A stretch of DNA of 64,000 nt from Thermobifida alba (lineage in GTDB: Bacteria > Actinomycetota > Actinomycetes > Streptosporangiales > Streptosporangiaceae), in the NCBI RefSeq assembly GCF_023208015.1, contig NZ_CP051627.1:2418001-2482000 (forward strand). The letters are read 5' to 3'. Under the pieces are notes generated by a model that did not search any database, was not told the DNA's origin, and saw only the letters and a program-made list of their open reading frames with translations. Positions 27,466-36,875 of this stretch are shown piece by piece; positions within the stretch are counted from its first letter, which is position 1, and every line of letters starts with the position of its first letter. The position numbers and the translations under genes are program-made.

Positions 27466-29967
27466 TCACCCCTGGGCGACCACGATGTTGACCAGTTTGG
27501 GTTCGCGCACGACGACCTTGCGGATCTCGCGCCCGGCGATGAAGTTCTGCACCTTCTCCGAGGCCAGGGCCAGCCGCTCCAGTTCCTCGGCGGAGATGTC
27601 CGGCGACACCTGCAGCTTGTCGCGGACCTTGCTGGCCACCTGGACCACGCAGGTCACGCTCTCCTGCACCAGCAGCGCGGGGTCGGGCTCGCGCCAGGTG
27701 CCCACCGCCACCGATCCGGAGTGGCCGAGCAGTTCCCAGCCCTCCTCGGCGACGTAGGGCGCGAACAGGCCCAGCGTGATCGCGACGACCTCGGCGGCCT
27801 CGCGCACCGCGGGGTCGGCGGCCCCCGGGCCCGCGTCGATCGCCCGGCGGGTGGCGGTGACCAGCTCCATGATCCGCGCGATGGCGACGTTGAACCGCTG
27901 AGCCTCGACGGCCTCGGTGACCTTCGCCAGGGTCTGGTGGGTGACCCGGCGCAGCCCCGGGTCCCCGGCGGCCGGGTCGACGCCCGGCGCGGAGGCGGCC
28001 CCGGCCTGGGCCATCACCCGGTAGGCGCGGTTGAGGAACTTCAGGGAGGCGCCCGGGGAGACGTCGGCCCAGTCGATGTCCTCCTCCGGAGGACCGGCGA
28101 AGACCACGGTCAGCCGGACCGCGTCGACGCCGTACCGGTCGATCTCCTGGCCCAGGTCCACGCCGTTGCCCAGCGACTTGGACATCGCCTTGCCCTGGTT
28201 GATGACCTGCCCCTGGTTGAGCAGCCGGACGAAGGGCTCGGTGAAGGACACCATGCCCATGTCGTGGAGCACCTTGGTGAAGAACCTGCTGTAGAGCAGG
28301 TGCAGGATCGCGTGCTCCACGCCGCCGACGTACTGGTCGATCGGCCCCCACTTCTCGACCTTCTCCACGTCGAACGGCGCGGTGTCCAGGTCCGGCGAGC
28401 AGTAGCGCAGGAAGTACCAGGAGGAGTCGACGAAGGTGTCCATGGTGTCGGTGTCCCGCTTGGCGGCGCCGCCGCAGCGGGGGCAGGACACGTTGACCCA
28501 GTCGGTGGCCGCGGCCAGCGGGGAGATCCCCTTGGGGGCCAGGTCCGCGCCGCGCAGGTTCTCGGGCAGCCGCACCGGCAGCTCGGAGTCGGGGACCGGG
28601 ACCTCGCCGCAGTCGGGGCAGTGGATGATCGGGATCGGGGTGCCCCAGAAGCGCTGGCGGGACAGCAGCCAGTCGCGCAGCCGGTAGTTGACGGCGGCCT
28701 TTCCGGTACCGCGCTCGGTGAGGATCTCGATGATGCGCGGGATGGCCTCGTTCTTGCTCAGCCCGTCCAGCGGACCGGAGTTGACCAGGACGCCCTCGCC
28801 CGGGGTGGCGACCCCGGTCTCGGCGGGGTCGGGTTCGCCGGTGTCGACCACGACCCGCACCGGCAGGTCGAAGGCGCGGGCGAAGTCCAGGTCGCGCTGG
28901 TCGTGGGCGGGCACCGCCATGATCGCGCCGTGTCCGTAGTCGGCCAGCACGTAGTCGGCGGCCCACACCGGGATGCGCTCGCCGTTGACCGGGTTGATCG
29001 CGTGGCGTCCCAGGAAGACCCCGGTCTTCTCCCGCTCGGTGGACTGGCGCTCGATGTCGCTGAGCTTGCTGACCTGGGCGCGGTAGGCCTCGAAGGCCGC
29101 GCGCTGCTCGGGCGCGCACAGCTCCTCGGCCAGCGGCGCGTCGGCGGCCACCACGAAGAAGGTGGCCCCGTACAGGGTGTCGGGCCGGGTGGTGAAGACG
29201 GTGACCGGCTCGTCGCGGCCCTCGATCCGGAAGTCGACGTCGGCGCCCTCGGAACGGCCGATCCAGTTGCGCTGCATGGTCAGCACGCGCTCCGGCCAGC
29301 CGCCCTCCAGCTGCTCCATGTCGTCCAGCAGCCGCTGCGCGTAGTCGGTGATCTTGAAGTACCACTGGTTGAGCGCACGCCGCTCGACCTCGGTGTGGCA
29401 GCGCTCGCACCGGCCCTGCACGACCTGTTCGTTGGCGAGCACGGTCTGGTCCTTGGGGCACCAGTTGACCAGGCCGTCCTTGCGGTAGGCCAGGCCCCGC
29501 TCGAAGAACCGGAGGAAGAGCCACTGGTTCCACCGGTAGTACTCGGGGTCGCTGGTGTGCAGCCGACGGGACCAGTCCAGGGAGATGCCGTAGCGCCGGA
29601 ACGACTCGGCCTGGGTCTCGATGTTGGCGTAGGTCCACTCGGCGGGGTGGGAGTTGTGCTTGATGGCGGCGTTCTCGGCGGGCAGCCCGAAGGAGTCCCA
29701 GCCGATCGGGTGCAGCACGTTCTCCCCGCGCGCGAAGTGGTAGCGCGCGATGACGTCGCCGATCGCGAACGCCTCGGCGTGCCCCATGTGGAGGTCACCC
29801 GAGGGGTAGGGGAACATGTCGAGCACATAGCGCCGCGGACGGGTGTCGGCCGGGTCCTCGCTGGCCGTGAAGGGGTTCTCCTTCGCCCACCGGGCCTGCC
29901 ACTTCTCCTGGAGTGCCCGGGCGTCGTAGGAGTCGCTCGTCGTCTGGTCGCCGCTAACCGCTGTCAT
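27466..29967 (-). CDS. leuS: Leucyl-tRNA synthetase
   Basis: 833 residues, the bacterial LeuRS size. It charges tRNA-Leu with leucine. The class I signatures are HMGH at residues 60-63 ([16 protein letters not shown]) and KAMSKS near residue 598. The editing domain (about 235-430) contains TTRPDTLYG and GTGIVMAVPAHD-like [15 protein letters not shown]. Zinc-binding Cys are at [14 protein letters not shown] ... CERCHTEV. The ATG at 29967 has AGAGGAA upstream at a slightly long spacing. No T-box leader was seen. It ends at its own terminator. Confidence 0.98.
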   Translation of the reverse strand: MTAVSGDQTTSDSYDARALQEKWQARWAKENPFTASEDPADTRPRRYVLDMFPYPSGDLHMGHAEAFAIGDVIARYHFARGENVLHPIGWDSFGLPAENAAIKHNSHPAEWTYANIETQAESFRRYGISLDWSRRLHTSDPEYYRWNQWLFLRFFERGLAYRKDGLVNWCPKDQTVLANEQVVQGRCERCHTEVERRALNQWYFKITDYAQRLLDDMEQLEGGWPERVLTMQRNWIGRSEGADVDFRIEGRDEPVTVFTTRPDTLYGATFFVVAADAPLAEELCAPEQRAAFEAYRAQVSKLSDIERQSTEREKTGVFLGRHAINPVNGERIPVWAADYVLADYGHGAIMAVPAHDQRDLDFARAFDLPVRVVVDTGEPDPAETGVATPGEGVLVNSGPLDGLSKNEAIPRIIEILTERGTGKAAVNYRLRDWLLSRQRFWGTPIPIIHCPDCGEVPVPDSELPVRLPENLRGADLAPKGISPLAAATDWVNVSCPRCGGAAKRDTDTMDTFVDSSWYFLRYCSPDLDTAPFDVEKVEKWGPIDQYVGGVEHAILHLLYSRFFTKVLHDMGMVSFTEPFVRLLNQGQVINQGKAMSKSLGNGVDLGQEIDRYGVDAVRLTVVFAGPPEEDIDWADVSPGASLKFLNRAYRVMAQAGAASAPGVDPAAGDPGLRRVTHQTLAKVTEAVEAQRFNVAIARIMELVTATRRAIDAGPGAADPAVREAAEVVAITLGLFAPYVAEEGWELLGHSGSVAVGTWREPDPALLVQESVTCVVQVASKVRDKLQVSPDISAEELERLALASEKVQNFIAGREIRKVVVREPKLVNIVVAQG

Positions 29968-30488
29968 CGTTGGATGGTTCCTCTACCGGTGTTGCCCTGG
30001 GGCGGGTTCCGATCTGGCGTCCTGCCACTGGTGGACCAGCCTTCCGGCGCGTCGGCAGACCTCTGGGGCCGCCGGTTCCGGATGCCTTCCCTCAAGGTTA
30101 GCGTGCGACGACACCGCCGCGGCGCCCCGTTTCCCGGCCGCCGCCGGCGAAGCGCGCGCCGACCCCGGTGTGCTGTCGGAAGGGGCGCAAGTCCCACGCG
30201 TCGCCCCCGGGAAGCGACTACCGTGGACACGGTACGGAAACGTGCCGGCTCCCGGTTCTCCCCCGCCCCGCCGGTTGCCGCTCGGCGTGCTCCGCCGCGT
30301 CCCGGTCGGAAGGTGCGGCGTCCGAACGCCCGCCGCGCGGGCGCGGCCGTCCCGTTCCGCGACCGTCGTCGCCCCGTCCGCGGGGCGTGCCGGCGCGTGG
30401 GCGGGGCGGTGTCGGCGGACCGTCCCGCCCCGGTTGTGCAGCAGTCCGATCCCCGCCCGACAGCGGGGACTTCCCAGGAGGAGACCAG
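29968..30488. other. Gene-free region between divergent leuS and lipoprotein genes
   Basis: 521 bases. Open frames through it are Arg/Pro/Ala-rich noise. It must hold both promoters. I saw no T-box, no antiterminator pairing with CCA ends, and no tRNA. Confidence 0.5.
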
Positions 30489-30896
30489 ATGTCCCTGTTC
30501 GACGTCCGCACCGTGCTCCGGGTGTTCCTGGCCGCCGCGGTGGGTGCGGCGCTGGCGGCGTGTTCGGCGCAGGGCGAGCAGCCTCCCGCCGACACGGTCG
30601 CGGTGCAGAGCCCGGCCCCGGTGCTGGGCGACTACGACGACCGCATCCAGCTGGTCGAGGGCTCCCCCCACACCCTCGCGGCCGAGGACGGCGGCTCCGT
30701 CGTCCTGGAGGTCACCGGACACGACGAGGCGGAGCCGAGCGTGGTCGTCCGGGTGGCGCCGGAGGACGGCGAGGCCGAGGAGTGGACGGTGACCCTGGGC
30801 GACCTGATCGACGTGGCCGGGGCCACCTGGCGTGTCTCGGAGCTCGGCTTCAGCGACTCGATGCCCGGCTCGGTGACGCTCACCAGGGCGGAGTAA
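30489..30896 (+). CDS. Small lipoprotein
   Basis: 135 residues after a strong AGGAGGAG site. The signal peptide ends in a lipobox, LAAC (Cys25), so the mature protein is tethered outside the membrane by lipid. The rest is acidic and beta-rich (PAPVLGDYDDRIQLVEGSPH, VVRVAPEDGEAEEWTVTLGD) and resembles the small DUF6406-type lipoproteins of actinobacteria. It precedes the acyl-CoA synthetase gene by 101 bases, but that gap carries its own promoter-like elements. Confidence 0.8.
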   Translation: MSLFDVRTVLRVFLAAAVGAALAACSAQGEQPPADTVAVQSPAPVLGDYDDRIQLVEGSPHTLAAEDGGSVVLEVTGHDEAEPSVVVRVAPEDGEAEEWTVTLGDLIDVAGATWRVSELGFSDSMPGSVTLTRAE

Positions 30897-30913
30897 CCAT
30901 CCCCAACCTGGGC

Positions 30914-30959
30914 AGAACAGTTCTGGCTCCTGTCTTCCCCCATAAGTTACTGTGCAGTA
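30914..30959 (+). promoter_or_regulatory. Two small palindromes flanking a -10-like TAAGTT before the acyl-CoA synthetase gene
   Basis: AGAACAGTTCT (30914..30924) is a perfect 5-1-5 palindrome. TACTGTGCAGTA (30948..30959) has perfect 5-base arms. TAAGTT at 30943..30948 lies between them and could be the -10. This fits a regulator, possibly lipid-responsive, controlling the synthetase gene; no regulator is identified. Confidence 0.4.
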
Positions 30960-30997
30960 GAACAGTGGTGGACGACACATCTCCCAAAGGAGACAGG

Positions 30998-32545
30998 ATG
31001 CTCAATCTCTCGGTTCTGCTGGAGGACGGCGCCCGCAACCAACCCGAGCGCGACGCGATCGTCTTCGGCGACATGCGGCTGAACTACGCCCTGGTCGACA
31101 TGATCGCCAACCAGGTGGCCAACCTGCTGGTGTCCCGCGGTATCCGCCCCGGGGACCGGGTCGCGATCGCCTGCCCCAACGTCCCGTACTTCCCCTTCGT
31201 CTACTTCGGCGCGCTCAAGGCCGGCGCGGTCGTCGTCCCGTTGAACGTCCTGCTCACGCCCCGGGAGATCGAGTACCACCTGCGCGACTCCGGCGCCAAG
31301 GCGCTGTTCGCCTTCACCGGCACCCCGGAGCTGCCGCTGGGCGAACGCGCCTGGAAGGCGTTCCACGAGGTCGCCGAGTGCGAGGTGTACATCGACCTGC
31401 CCGCCACGGCCGGGGCCACCGAGTCCACGATCGAGGGTGCCGAGACCTTCTGGGCCGCGCTGGGCGGGCAGCCCGGCGAGTTCGAGTCGGTCCGCACCGA
31501 GGCCGACGACACCGCGGTGATCATCTACACCAGCGGCACCACCGGCCAGCCCAAGGGCGCCGAGCTGACCCACAACAACCTGCTGTTCAACGCGGTCGCC
31601 TCCAGCGCGCTGTTCGACCACGCCCCCGGCGACCACGACGTGTTCCTCACCGTGCTGCCGCTGTTCCACATCTTCGGGCAGACCACGATGATGAACGCGG
31701 CGCTGTACCGGCACGGCACGATGGTGCTGATGCCGCGCTTCGACGGCGACGAGGCGCTGTCCCTGATGGAGAAGGAGGGCGTCACCATCTTCGCCGGGGT
31801 GCCCACCATGTACTGGGGGCTGCTCAACGCCCGGGGCGACCACGACATCGAGAAGATCGCCCGGACCCTGCACACCGCCGTGTCCGGCGGCGCGTCCCTG
31901 CCCGCCGAGGTCTCCCGGAAGGTCAGGGAGAAGTTCGGCATCGGCATCCTGGAGGGCTACGGCCTGTCCGAGACCTCCCCGGTGGTGTCCTTCAACAACC
32001 CCAAGCGCAAGGCCAAGCCGGGATCGATCGGCCTGCCGATCTGGGGTGTGGAGATGAAGCTCGTCGACGAGAACTTCGCCACCGTCGAGGGCGAGGGCCC
32101 CGGGGAGATCGCGGTGCGCGGCCACTGCGTGATGAAGGGCTACCACAACCGCCCCGAGGTCAACGCGCAGGTGCTCCGGGACGGCTGGTTCCGCACCGGC
32201 GACATCGCCCGCCGCGACGAGGAGGGCTTCTACTTCATCATCGACCGCTCCAAGGACATGATCATCCGCGGCGGCTACAACGTCTACCCGCGGGAGATCG
32301 AGGAGGTGCTGATGACGCACCCCCAGGTGAGCCTGGCCGCCGTCGTGGGCGTCCCGCACGACAGCCACGGCGAGGAGATCAAGGCGTTCGTGATCCGCAC
32401 CGAGGACGCCACGATCACCGAGCAGGAGCTCGTCGACTGGGCCAAGGAGCACCTGGCCGCCTACAAGTACCCGCGCCTGGTGGAGTTCCGCACCGAACTG
32501 CCGATGACCGCCACCGGCAAGATCCTCAAACGCGAACTGCGCTGA
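30998..32545 (+). CDS. Long-chain acyl-CoA synthetase (FadD-type, AMP-forming)
   Basis: 515 residues from ATG 30998, with AAAGGAGACAGG before it. It activates a fatty or related carboxylic acid with ATP and CoA. Motifs are IIYTSGTTGQPKGAEL (P-loop), EGYGLSETSP, GWFRTGDIARRDEEGFYF, and the C-terminal catalytic Lys in MTATGKILKREL. It is closest to the medium/long-chain FadD/FadD13 type. The chain length is not readable from the sequence. It ends at a strong terminator. Confidence 0.9.
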   Translation: MLNLSVLLEDGARNQPERDAIVFGDMRLNYALVDMIANQVANLLVSRGIRPGDRVAIACPNVPYFPFVYFGALKAGAVVVPLNVLLTPREIEYHLRDSGAKALFAFTGTPELPLGERAWKAFHEVAECEVYIDLPATAGATESTIEGAETFWAALGGQPGEFESVRTEADDTAVIIYTSGTTGQPKGAELTHNNLLFNAVASSALFDHAPGDHDVFLTVLPLFHIFGQTTMMNAALYRHGTMVLMPRFDGDEALSLMEKEGVTIFAGVPTMYWGLLNARGDHDIEKIARTLHTAVSGGASLPAEVSRKVREKFGIGILEGYGLSETSPVVSFNNPKRKAKPGSIGLPIWGVEMKLVDENFATVEGEGPGEIAVRGHCVMKGYHNRPEVNAQVLRDGWFRTGDIARRDEEGFYFIIDRSKDMIIRGGYNVYPREIEEVLMTHPQVSLAAVVGVPHDSHGEEIKAFVIRTEDATITEQELVDWAKEHLAAYKYPRLVEFRTELPMTATGKILKRELR

Positions 32546-32570
32546 CCGGCGTCCGCCGGCGCTGCCCCCG

Positions 32571-32610
32571 CCTGGGCCGTGCGGCGGTGTTTGCCGCCGC
32601 ACGGCCCAGG
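32571..32610 (+). terminator. Terminator after the acyl-CoA synthetase gene
   Basis: A perfect 17-bp stem (CCTGGGCCGTGCGGCGG and its complement) with a TGTTTG loop, 25 bases after the stop. Confidence 0.85.
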
Positions 32611-32649
32611 CAGTGCTCTCCCTGACCGAGTCGTGCCAGGGAGGCTGCC

Positions 32650-33153
32650 ATGACCACACGATCCGTCCGACGCGCCCGCCCGCCCCTCGCGCGGTCGCTG
32701 GGGGCCGCGGCGCTCTTCGCGGCCGCGGTGCTGGCCACCGCCCTGGTGGGCGGTCTGACCGCGGTCGACACCGCCACCGACTACGCCCGGGTAGAGCTGC
32801 CCGCCTGGGCCCCGCCGAGCTGGCTGTTCTCCCCGGTGTGGACGGTGCTGTACGTGCTCGTCGCCGTGGCGGGCTGGCTGGTGTGGCGCGCCTCCGGCTG
32901 GCGGGGCGCCGCGGCCGCCCTGACCGTCTACGCCGTGCAGCTGGTGCTCAACGCACTGTGGCCGCCGCTGTTCTTCACCGCCGCGCGCTACGCCCTGGCC
33001 TTCGGCGAGCTCGTGCTGCTGTGGATCGCGGTGGCGGCCACGGTCGTGCTGTTCCGTCGGCACAGCACGACCGCCGCCGCCCTGCTGCTGCCCTACCTGG
33101 CCTGGGTGACCTACGCGGGCGCGCTGAACCTGGCGATCTGGCAGCTGAACTGA
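32650..33153 (+). CDS. TspO/MBR family membrane protein
   Basis: 167 residues with five hydrophobic segments. It contains the family landmarks PAWAPPSWLFSPVWTVLYVL and LVLNALWPPLFF, plus a conserved Trp-rich pocket for porphyrin or cholesterol-like ligands. Bacterial TspO binds tetrapyrroles and takes part in stress responses. GGGAGGCTGCC precedes the ATG. It follows the acyl-CoA synthetase gene past a terminator and converges on a small zinc-ribbon gene. Confidence 0.92.
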   Translation: MTTRSVRRARPPLARSLGAAALFAAAVLATALVGGLTAVDTATDYARVELPAWAPPSWLFSPVWTVLYVLVAVAGWLVWRASGWRGAAAALTVYAVQLVLNALWPPLFFTAARYALAFGELVLLWIAVAATVVLFRRHSTTAAALLLPYLAWVTYAGALNLAIWQLN

Positions 33154-33163
33154 GAGAGCCCCC

Positions 33164-33391
33164 TCAGGGCACCGGCCGCCACGGCTCGTCGCAGACCGTG
33201 CAGCGGAACTCGATGGGCTTGCCGCAGGTGCGGCAGTGCGGTCCGGGGCCGAACTCGTCGAGGCGCAGGGCGTGCCGGTCCTCGAAGGAGCGCACGTCCA
33301 GGCAGGCGTTGCAGCGGATCGGCACGCCGGTCGGACTCGGCGGCCAGGGATCGTCCGGTTCGACGGGATGGTCGTCCGCCTGGCTGTCCAT
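33164..33391 (-). CDS. Small zinc-ribbon protein, unknown function
   Basis: 75 residues with three Cys pairs: CNAC (about 27-30), CRTCGKP (about 53-59) and CTVC (about 64-67). The rest is acidic and Pro-rich. Two pairs could form a zinc ribbon. It may bind protein or RNA, but no family is recognised. It is convergent with tspO (10-base gap). Confidence 0.65.
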   Translation of the reverse strand: MDSQADDHPVEPDDPWPPSPTGVPIRCNACLDVRSFEDRHALRLDEFGPGPHCRTCGKPIEFRCTVCDEPWRPVP

Positions 33392-33505
33392 CGCTGCTTC
33401 CCCCCGCGGCTGGTGCTCCCGTCCACTCTAGGACGCGGCCCGCCGCCTCCGGGGCGGTTCGCCCCGAAGAGGCGGCCGAGGCCCCGCCGTCCTCCCGGCG
33501 CCGCG

Positions 33506-33958
33506 CTAGTCGGGCAGCTCCGCGGCCAGCCGCAGGGTGGGCAGCAGCTCCTCGCGGCCGTAGACGGCGGTGCCGATCGCCGCGGAGAACGCGGCCAGCA
33601 TGTGCACGAACACCAGCGGGTCGCCGTGCGCCCGGGCGCGGGCGGCCTCGTGCTCCCCCACCGAGTAGGCCTCCCAGGCCGAGACGACCGCGAACTCCAT
33701 CTCGGGCTCCAGCAGGTCGGCGACGGTGCGGGCGACGGCTTCCCGGGAGTCGGCGGGCCGCCACGGAACCCCCGTCTCCCGCACCCGGCGGGAGAGGAAG
33801 GCCCCGAACACCTTCAGTTCGGAGGCGACCCGCTCCCCCGTCTCGGCGCTGATCCCCGCGGAACGCTCCCCGACCATCCGGCGGTCGGCGCGCGCGTAGG
33901 CGTCGATGAGGTCGAGAGCGACGGTCTTGTGGTGCCGGGCGTCGTCTGTCGCAGCCAT
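33506..33958 (-). CDS. Helical protein of unknown function
   Basis: 150 residues, no signal peptide, strongly helical, beginning MAATDDARHHKTVALDLIDA. It contains MEFAVVSAWEAYSVGEHEAARARA and VHMLAAFSAAIGTAVYGREE. I recognise no family. It lies 52 bases downstream of tmsB on the same strand, so it may belong to that transcript. Confidence 0.55.
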   Translation of the reverse strand: MAATDDARHHKTVALDLIDAYARADRRMVGERSAGISAETGERVASELKVFGAFLSRRVRETGVPWRPADSREAVARTVADLLEPEMEFAVVSAWEAYSVGEHEAARARAHGDPLVFVHMLAAFSAAIGTAVYGREELLPTLRLAAELPD

Positions 33959-34010
33959 GTCCCCATCATGCCCGCTTCCGGGGAGCGCATCCCGGCCGCG
34001 TGCCGCCCGC

Positions 34011-35282
34011 TCAGGGCAGCGGCGGTTCGAAGTCGGGCCGCAGCGGCATGCGCGCGTCGGTTCCGTCGAGCTTCACCCCGAGGATCTGGTGCAGCTGCAC
34101 CACGTTGCGTTCGAAGCCCAGCACGCATCCCGCCATGTACAGCCGCCACACCCGGGCGGTGCCCTCGCCGACCTCCCGCACCGCGGCGTCCCAGTGGCGG
34201 TCCAGGTTGGCCGACCAGTCCCGCAGCGTCCGCGCGTAGTGCTCCCGCAGGTTCTCCTGGTGGCGGATCTCGAACCCGGCGTCGTTCATCGCCGTCTGCA
34301 GCCAGCCGGGGCCCTCCAGCTCCCCGTCGGGGAAGACGTAGCGGTTGATGACCCCGTTGCGCTTGAACGGCGGCAGGTCGTTGCGGGGCCGGGTGATGCA
34401 GTGGTTGAGCAGCCGGCCGCCGGGGGCGAGCTTGCCGTACAGCGACGCGAAGTAGGCGGGCACGTTCTTCTTGCCGACGTGCTCGGTCAGCCCGATCGAA
34501 CTGACCGCGTCGTACTCGCCGTCGGGCACGTCGCGGTAGTCCATGTGGCGCACCTCCGCCAGGTCGCCCAGCCCCTCCTGGGCGATCCGCTTCTGCGCCC
34601 ACTCGGCCTGCTCCTTGGACAGGGTCACGCCCAGGGCCTTGACGCCGTGCTCCCGGGCCGCGTGGACCACCATGCCGCCCCAGCCGCACCCCACGTCCAG
34701 CAGCCGCATGCCGGGGGCGAGTCCGAGCTTGCGGGAGACCAGTTCGTACTTGTGGAACTGGGCCTGTTCCAGGGTGGCCTCCGGCGTCGGGTAGACCGCG
34801 CAGGTGTAGGTCATCGACTCGCCCAGCACCAGCTCGTAGAAGGCGTTGGAGACGTCGTAGTGGTGCTGGATGACCTCGGCGTCGCGGTCCCTGGAGTGGC
34901 GCAGGCCCAGCGCGGCGAGCCGGGAGCCGCGCACCTCCTGCGGCGGCGGGGGCAGCCGGTTGACGAACTTGACCCAGCCGACGCCCCTGGCGATCCGCAG
35001 CATCTCCGCGGCGGACAGCCGGGGCTTCTCGCTGAGCACCAGGTCGGCCACGGACCGCAGCAGGGTGTACATGTCGCCTTCGACGTCGAGGTAGCCCGCC
35101 ACGTACGCCCTGGTCAGGCCGAGTGCTCCGGGGGCCTGGGCGAGGTGGTTCACCGCCGCCGGGTGGCGGACGACGACGCCGACCTCGCTGTCGGGGTCTC
35201 CCGCGGTGCTGCCGTCGTAGGCCCGGAACCGGACGGGTGCGTCGGCTCCGAGGACCCGTTCGAAGATCTCCGCCAGTCGCAT
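34011..35282 (-). CDS. tmsB: SAM-dependent fatty-acyl methyltransferase (TmsB/BfaB, CFA-synthase family)
   Basis: 423 residues of the cyclopropane-fatty-acid synthase family. The SAM site is MRLLDVGCGWGGMVVHAA, and the active-site region includes GLTEHVGKKNVPAYF and YTCAVYPTPEATLEQAQ. Alone the family could make cyclopropane rings. Sitting 11 bases after an FAD reductase gene, it matches the tmsA-tmsB (bfaAB) pair that puts a methyl group on C10 of oleoyl chains to give 10-methylstearate, a typical Thermobifida/Thermomonospora lipid. GGGAGAGG precedes the ATG. The assignment is by family plus gene order. Confidence 0.85.
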   Translation of the reverse strand: MRLAEIFERVLGADAPVRFRAYDGSTAGDPDSEVGVVVRHPAAVNHLAQAPGALGLTRAYVAGYLDVEGDMYTLLRSVADLVLSEKPRLSAAEMLRIARGVGWVKFVNRLPPPPQEVRGSRLAALGLRHSRDRDAEVIQHHYDVSNAFYELVLGESMTYTCAVYPTPEATLEQAQFHKYELVSRKLGLAPGMRLLDVGCGWGGMVVHAAREHGVKALGVTLSKEQAEWAQKRIAQEGLGDLAEVRHMDYRDVPDGEYDAVSSIGLTEHVGKKNVPAYFASLYGKLAPGGRLLNHCITRPRNDLPPFKRNGVINRYVFPDGELEGPGWLQTAMNDAGFEIRHQENLREHYARTLRDWSANLDRHWDAAVREVGEGTARVWRLYMAGCVLGFERNVVQLHQILGVKLDGTDARMPLRPDFEPPLP

Positions 35283-35293
35283 ACCTCTCCCTC

Positions 35294-36712
35294 TCACCCG
35301 CTGTCGACGCATTTGGCGTACAGATCGAGCAACCGGTTCCCGGGGTCGTAGGCGGCCTTCAGTTTGCGGTAGGCCTCCCCGTTGTAGAGCCGCCAGAACT
35401 CGTCCTCGTCGTAGAAGGCGTCCGAGTAGAGCGACTTGTGCCCGCCCAACCGGGTCACCTCCTCCTCGATCGCCCGATTGTGGTAGGTCCTGCCCCGGCC
35501 GGGGCGGACGGGAACCATGCCCCAGAAACCGAAGTTGACGTACAGCCGGTGCGCCCTGAGGGGGTACAGCGGCCAGACCGGTTCCGCCTCCCCTCCGGAG
35601 GAGGGCTCCTCCCGCAGCCGCAGCGGGCACATCCACACCGGGGACATGCCGATCTCGGTGTGGAAGAAGTCGAGGAACTCTGCGCCGCGGCCCACCTCCA
35701 CCTCGATGTCCTGGATGACCGGTTCCCTGGGGGGCTGCCCCCGGTAGTAGGCGAGCAGGCGGCTGAAGTCGGTGCGCCGGTCCAGGGCGACGAGCCTGCG
35801 GTAGACGTCGGAGCGCTTCAGGGAGCGCGGCCACAGGCGGCGCACCACGGGATGCTGCACGCCCAGGGCGCCCGAGCACCAGAACCAGTCGGTGTCCCAC
35901 CGCCACAGGTAGTCGTGCACGGTCAGGTAGTCGCCGGGGCCGGGGCCCGCGTAGCGGGGGATCGACCGGTAGTAGATGTCGGTTCCGCCGTAGTCGCTGG
36001 TCCAGGGGGCGCGGTCGGTGAAGGTGGCCAGGGTCAGGTACAGCTCGTCGCGCGCGAAGACCACCCCGTCGACGAAGTCGACCGCCTCGCCCTCGTGGGA
36101 GCGCTCCGCGCAGATCCGCTCCAGCGCGGTCATGGTCTGCGCGGCGTCGTCGAAGCGCAGGTGGCGGAGGTGGACGTAGGGGCGGACCGGTTCGAGGCGG
36201 ATGCGCAGCCGCAGGGCGTAGCCGAGGGTCCCGTAGGAGTTGGGGAAGCCGTGGAACAGGTCGCGGTGCTCGTTGTCGCGTCGGGCCACCACGACCTCGC
36301 CGCTGCCGGTGAGGATCTCCATCTCCTCCACCGACTCGTGCGGCAGCCCGTTGCGGAAGGAGGAGGACTCGATGCCCAGCCCGGTCACGGCCCCGCCCAG
36401 GGTGATGGTGCGCAGCTGCGGCACCACCAGCGGCATGAGCCCGTGCCGCAGGGTGACGGCGACCAGGTCCTCGTAGGTGGTCATGCCTCCCACCTCCGCG
36501 GTCCGGGTGTCGGGGTCGACGCTGATCACCGAGGTGAAGGCGCTGACGTCGAGGCGGGCGGCGGCGTCGCGGCTCCGGAAGCGGAAGAGGTTGGAGGTCG
36601 GTTTGGCCAGGCGTACCGGCGTGTCCGCCGGCAGTTTCGCGTAGGCGCGGCGCAGTTCGTACACCGCGTTCGTGTGATCGGCGAGGTTGGACACGGAAGG
36701 CTGTCGGATCAC
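35294..36712 (-). CDS. tmsA: FAD-binding oxidoreductase (TmsA/BfaA)
   Basis: 472 residues from GTG 36712. It is a vanillyl-alcohol-oxidase-fold FAD enzyme related to sterol delta-24 reductase (DHCR24). The FAD-binding half (about 30-200) has AEVGGMTTYEDLVAVTLRHGLMP and VPQLRTITLGGAVTGLGIES; the C-terminal half includes MSPVWMCPLRL and YVNFGFWGMVP. In the tms pair this enzyme reduces the 10-methylene intermediate made by TmsB to the methyl group, using NADPH. It leads the operon. The divergent murI-like gene shares its promoter region. Confidence 0.85.
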   Translation of the reverse strand: MIRQPSVSNLADHTNAVYELRRAYAKLPADTPVRLAKPTSNLFRFRSRDAAARLDVSAFTSVISVDPDTRTAEVGGMTTYEDLVAVTLRHGLMPLVVPQLRTITLGGAVTGLGIESSSFRNGLPHESVEEMEILTGSGEVVVARRDNEHRDLFHGFPNSYGTLGYALRLRIRLEPVRPYVHLRHLRFDDAAQTMTALERICAERSHEGEAVDFVDGVVFARDELYLTLATFTDRAPWTSDYGGTDIYYRSIPRYAGPGPGDYLTVHDYLWRWDTDWFWCSGALGVQHPVVRRLWPRSLKRSDVYRRLVALDRRTDFSRLLAYYRGQPPREPVIQDIEVEVGRGAEFLDFFHTEIGMSPVWMCPLRLREEPSSGGEAEPVWPLYPLRAHRLYVNFGFWGMVPVRPGRGRTYHNRAIEEEVTRLGGHKSLYSDAFYDEDEFWRLYNGEAYRKLKAAYDPGNRLLDLYAKCVDSG

Positions 36713-36875
36713 TGTTCACCCACTTCTCACCCGCGTGTCCCGCGGGAAACCGTGTGGCTTCGGGTCCGGCCCGCGGCGGCCGGGGCGCCGGTGTGGGATC
36801 ACCCTAACTCCGCGCCACGGCGGCCCCGGGGACGTTACGCGGCGTTTCCCGGTTTTGCGCATATCATCGGCTGGC

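Noticed and set aside
29968-30488. T-box leader for leuS
   Set aside because: No conserved T-box sequence or Leu specifier loop could be seen.
33970-33998. GGGGAGCGCATCCCGG as another CelR site
   Set aside because: The centre and one arm do not match the consensus, and it lies inside a coding-gene edge without proper symmetry.
36735-36760. TCCCGCGGGA palindrome in the tmsA/murI gap as an operator
   Set aside because: Only 10 bases, all GC-rich except the ends; such palindromes are expected by chance here.
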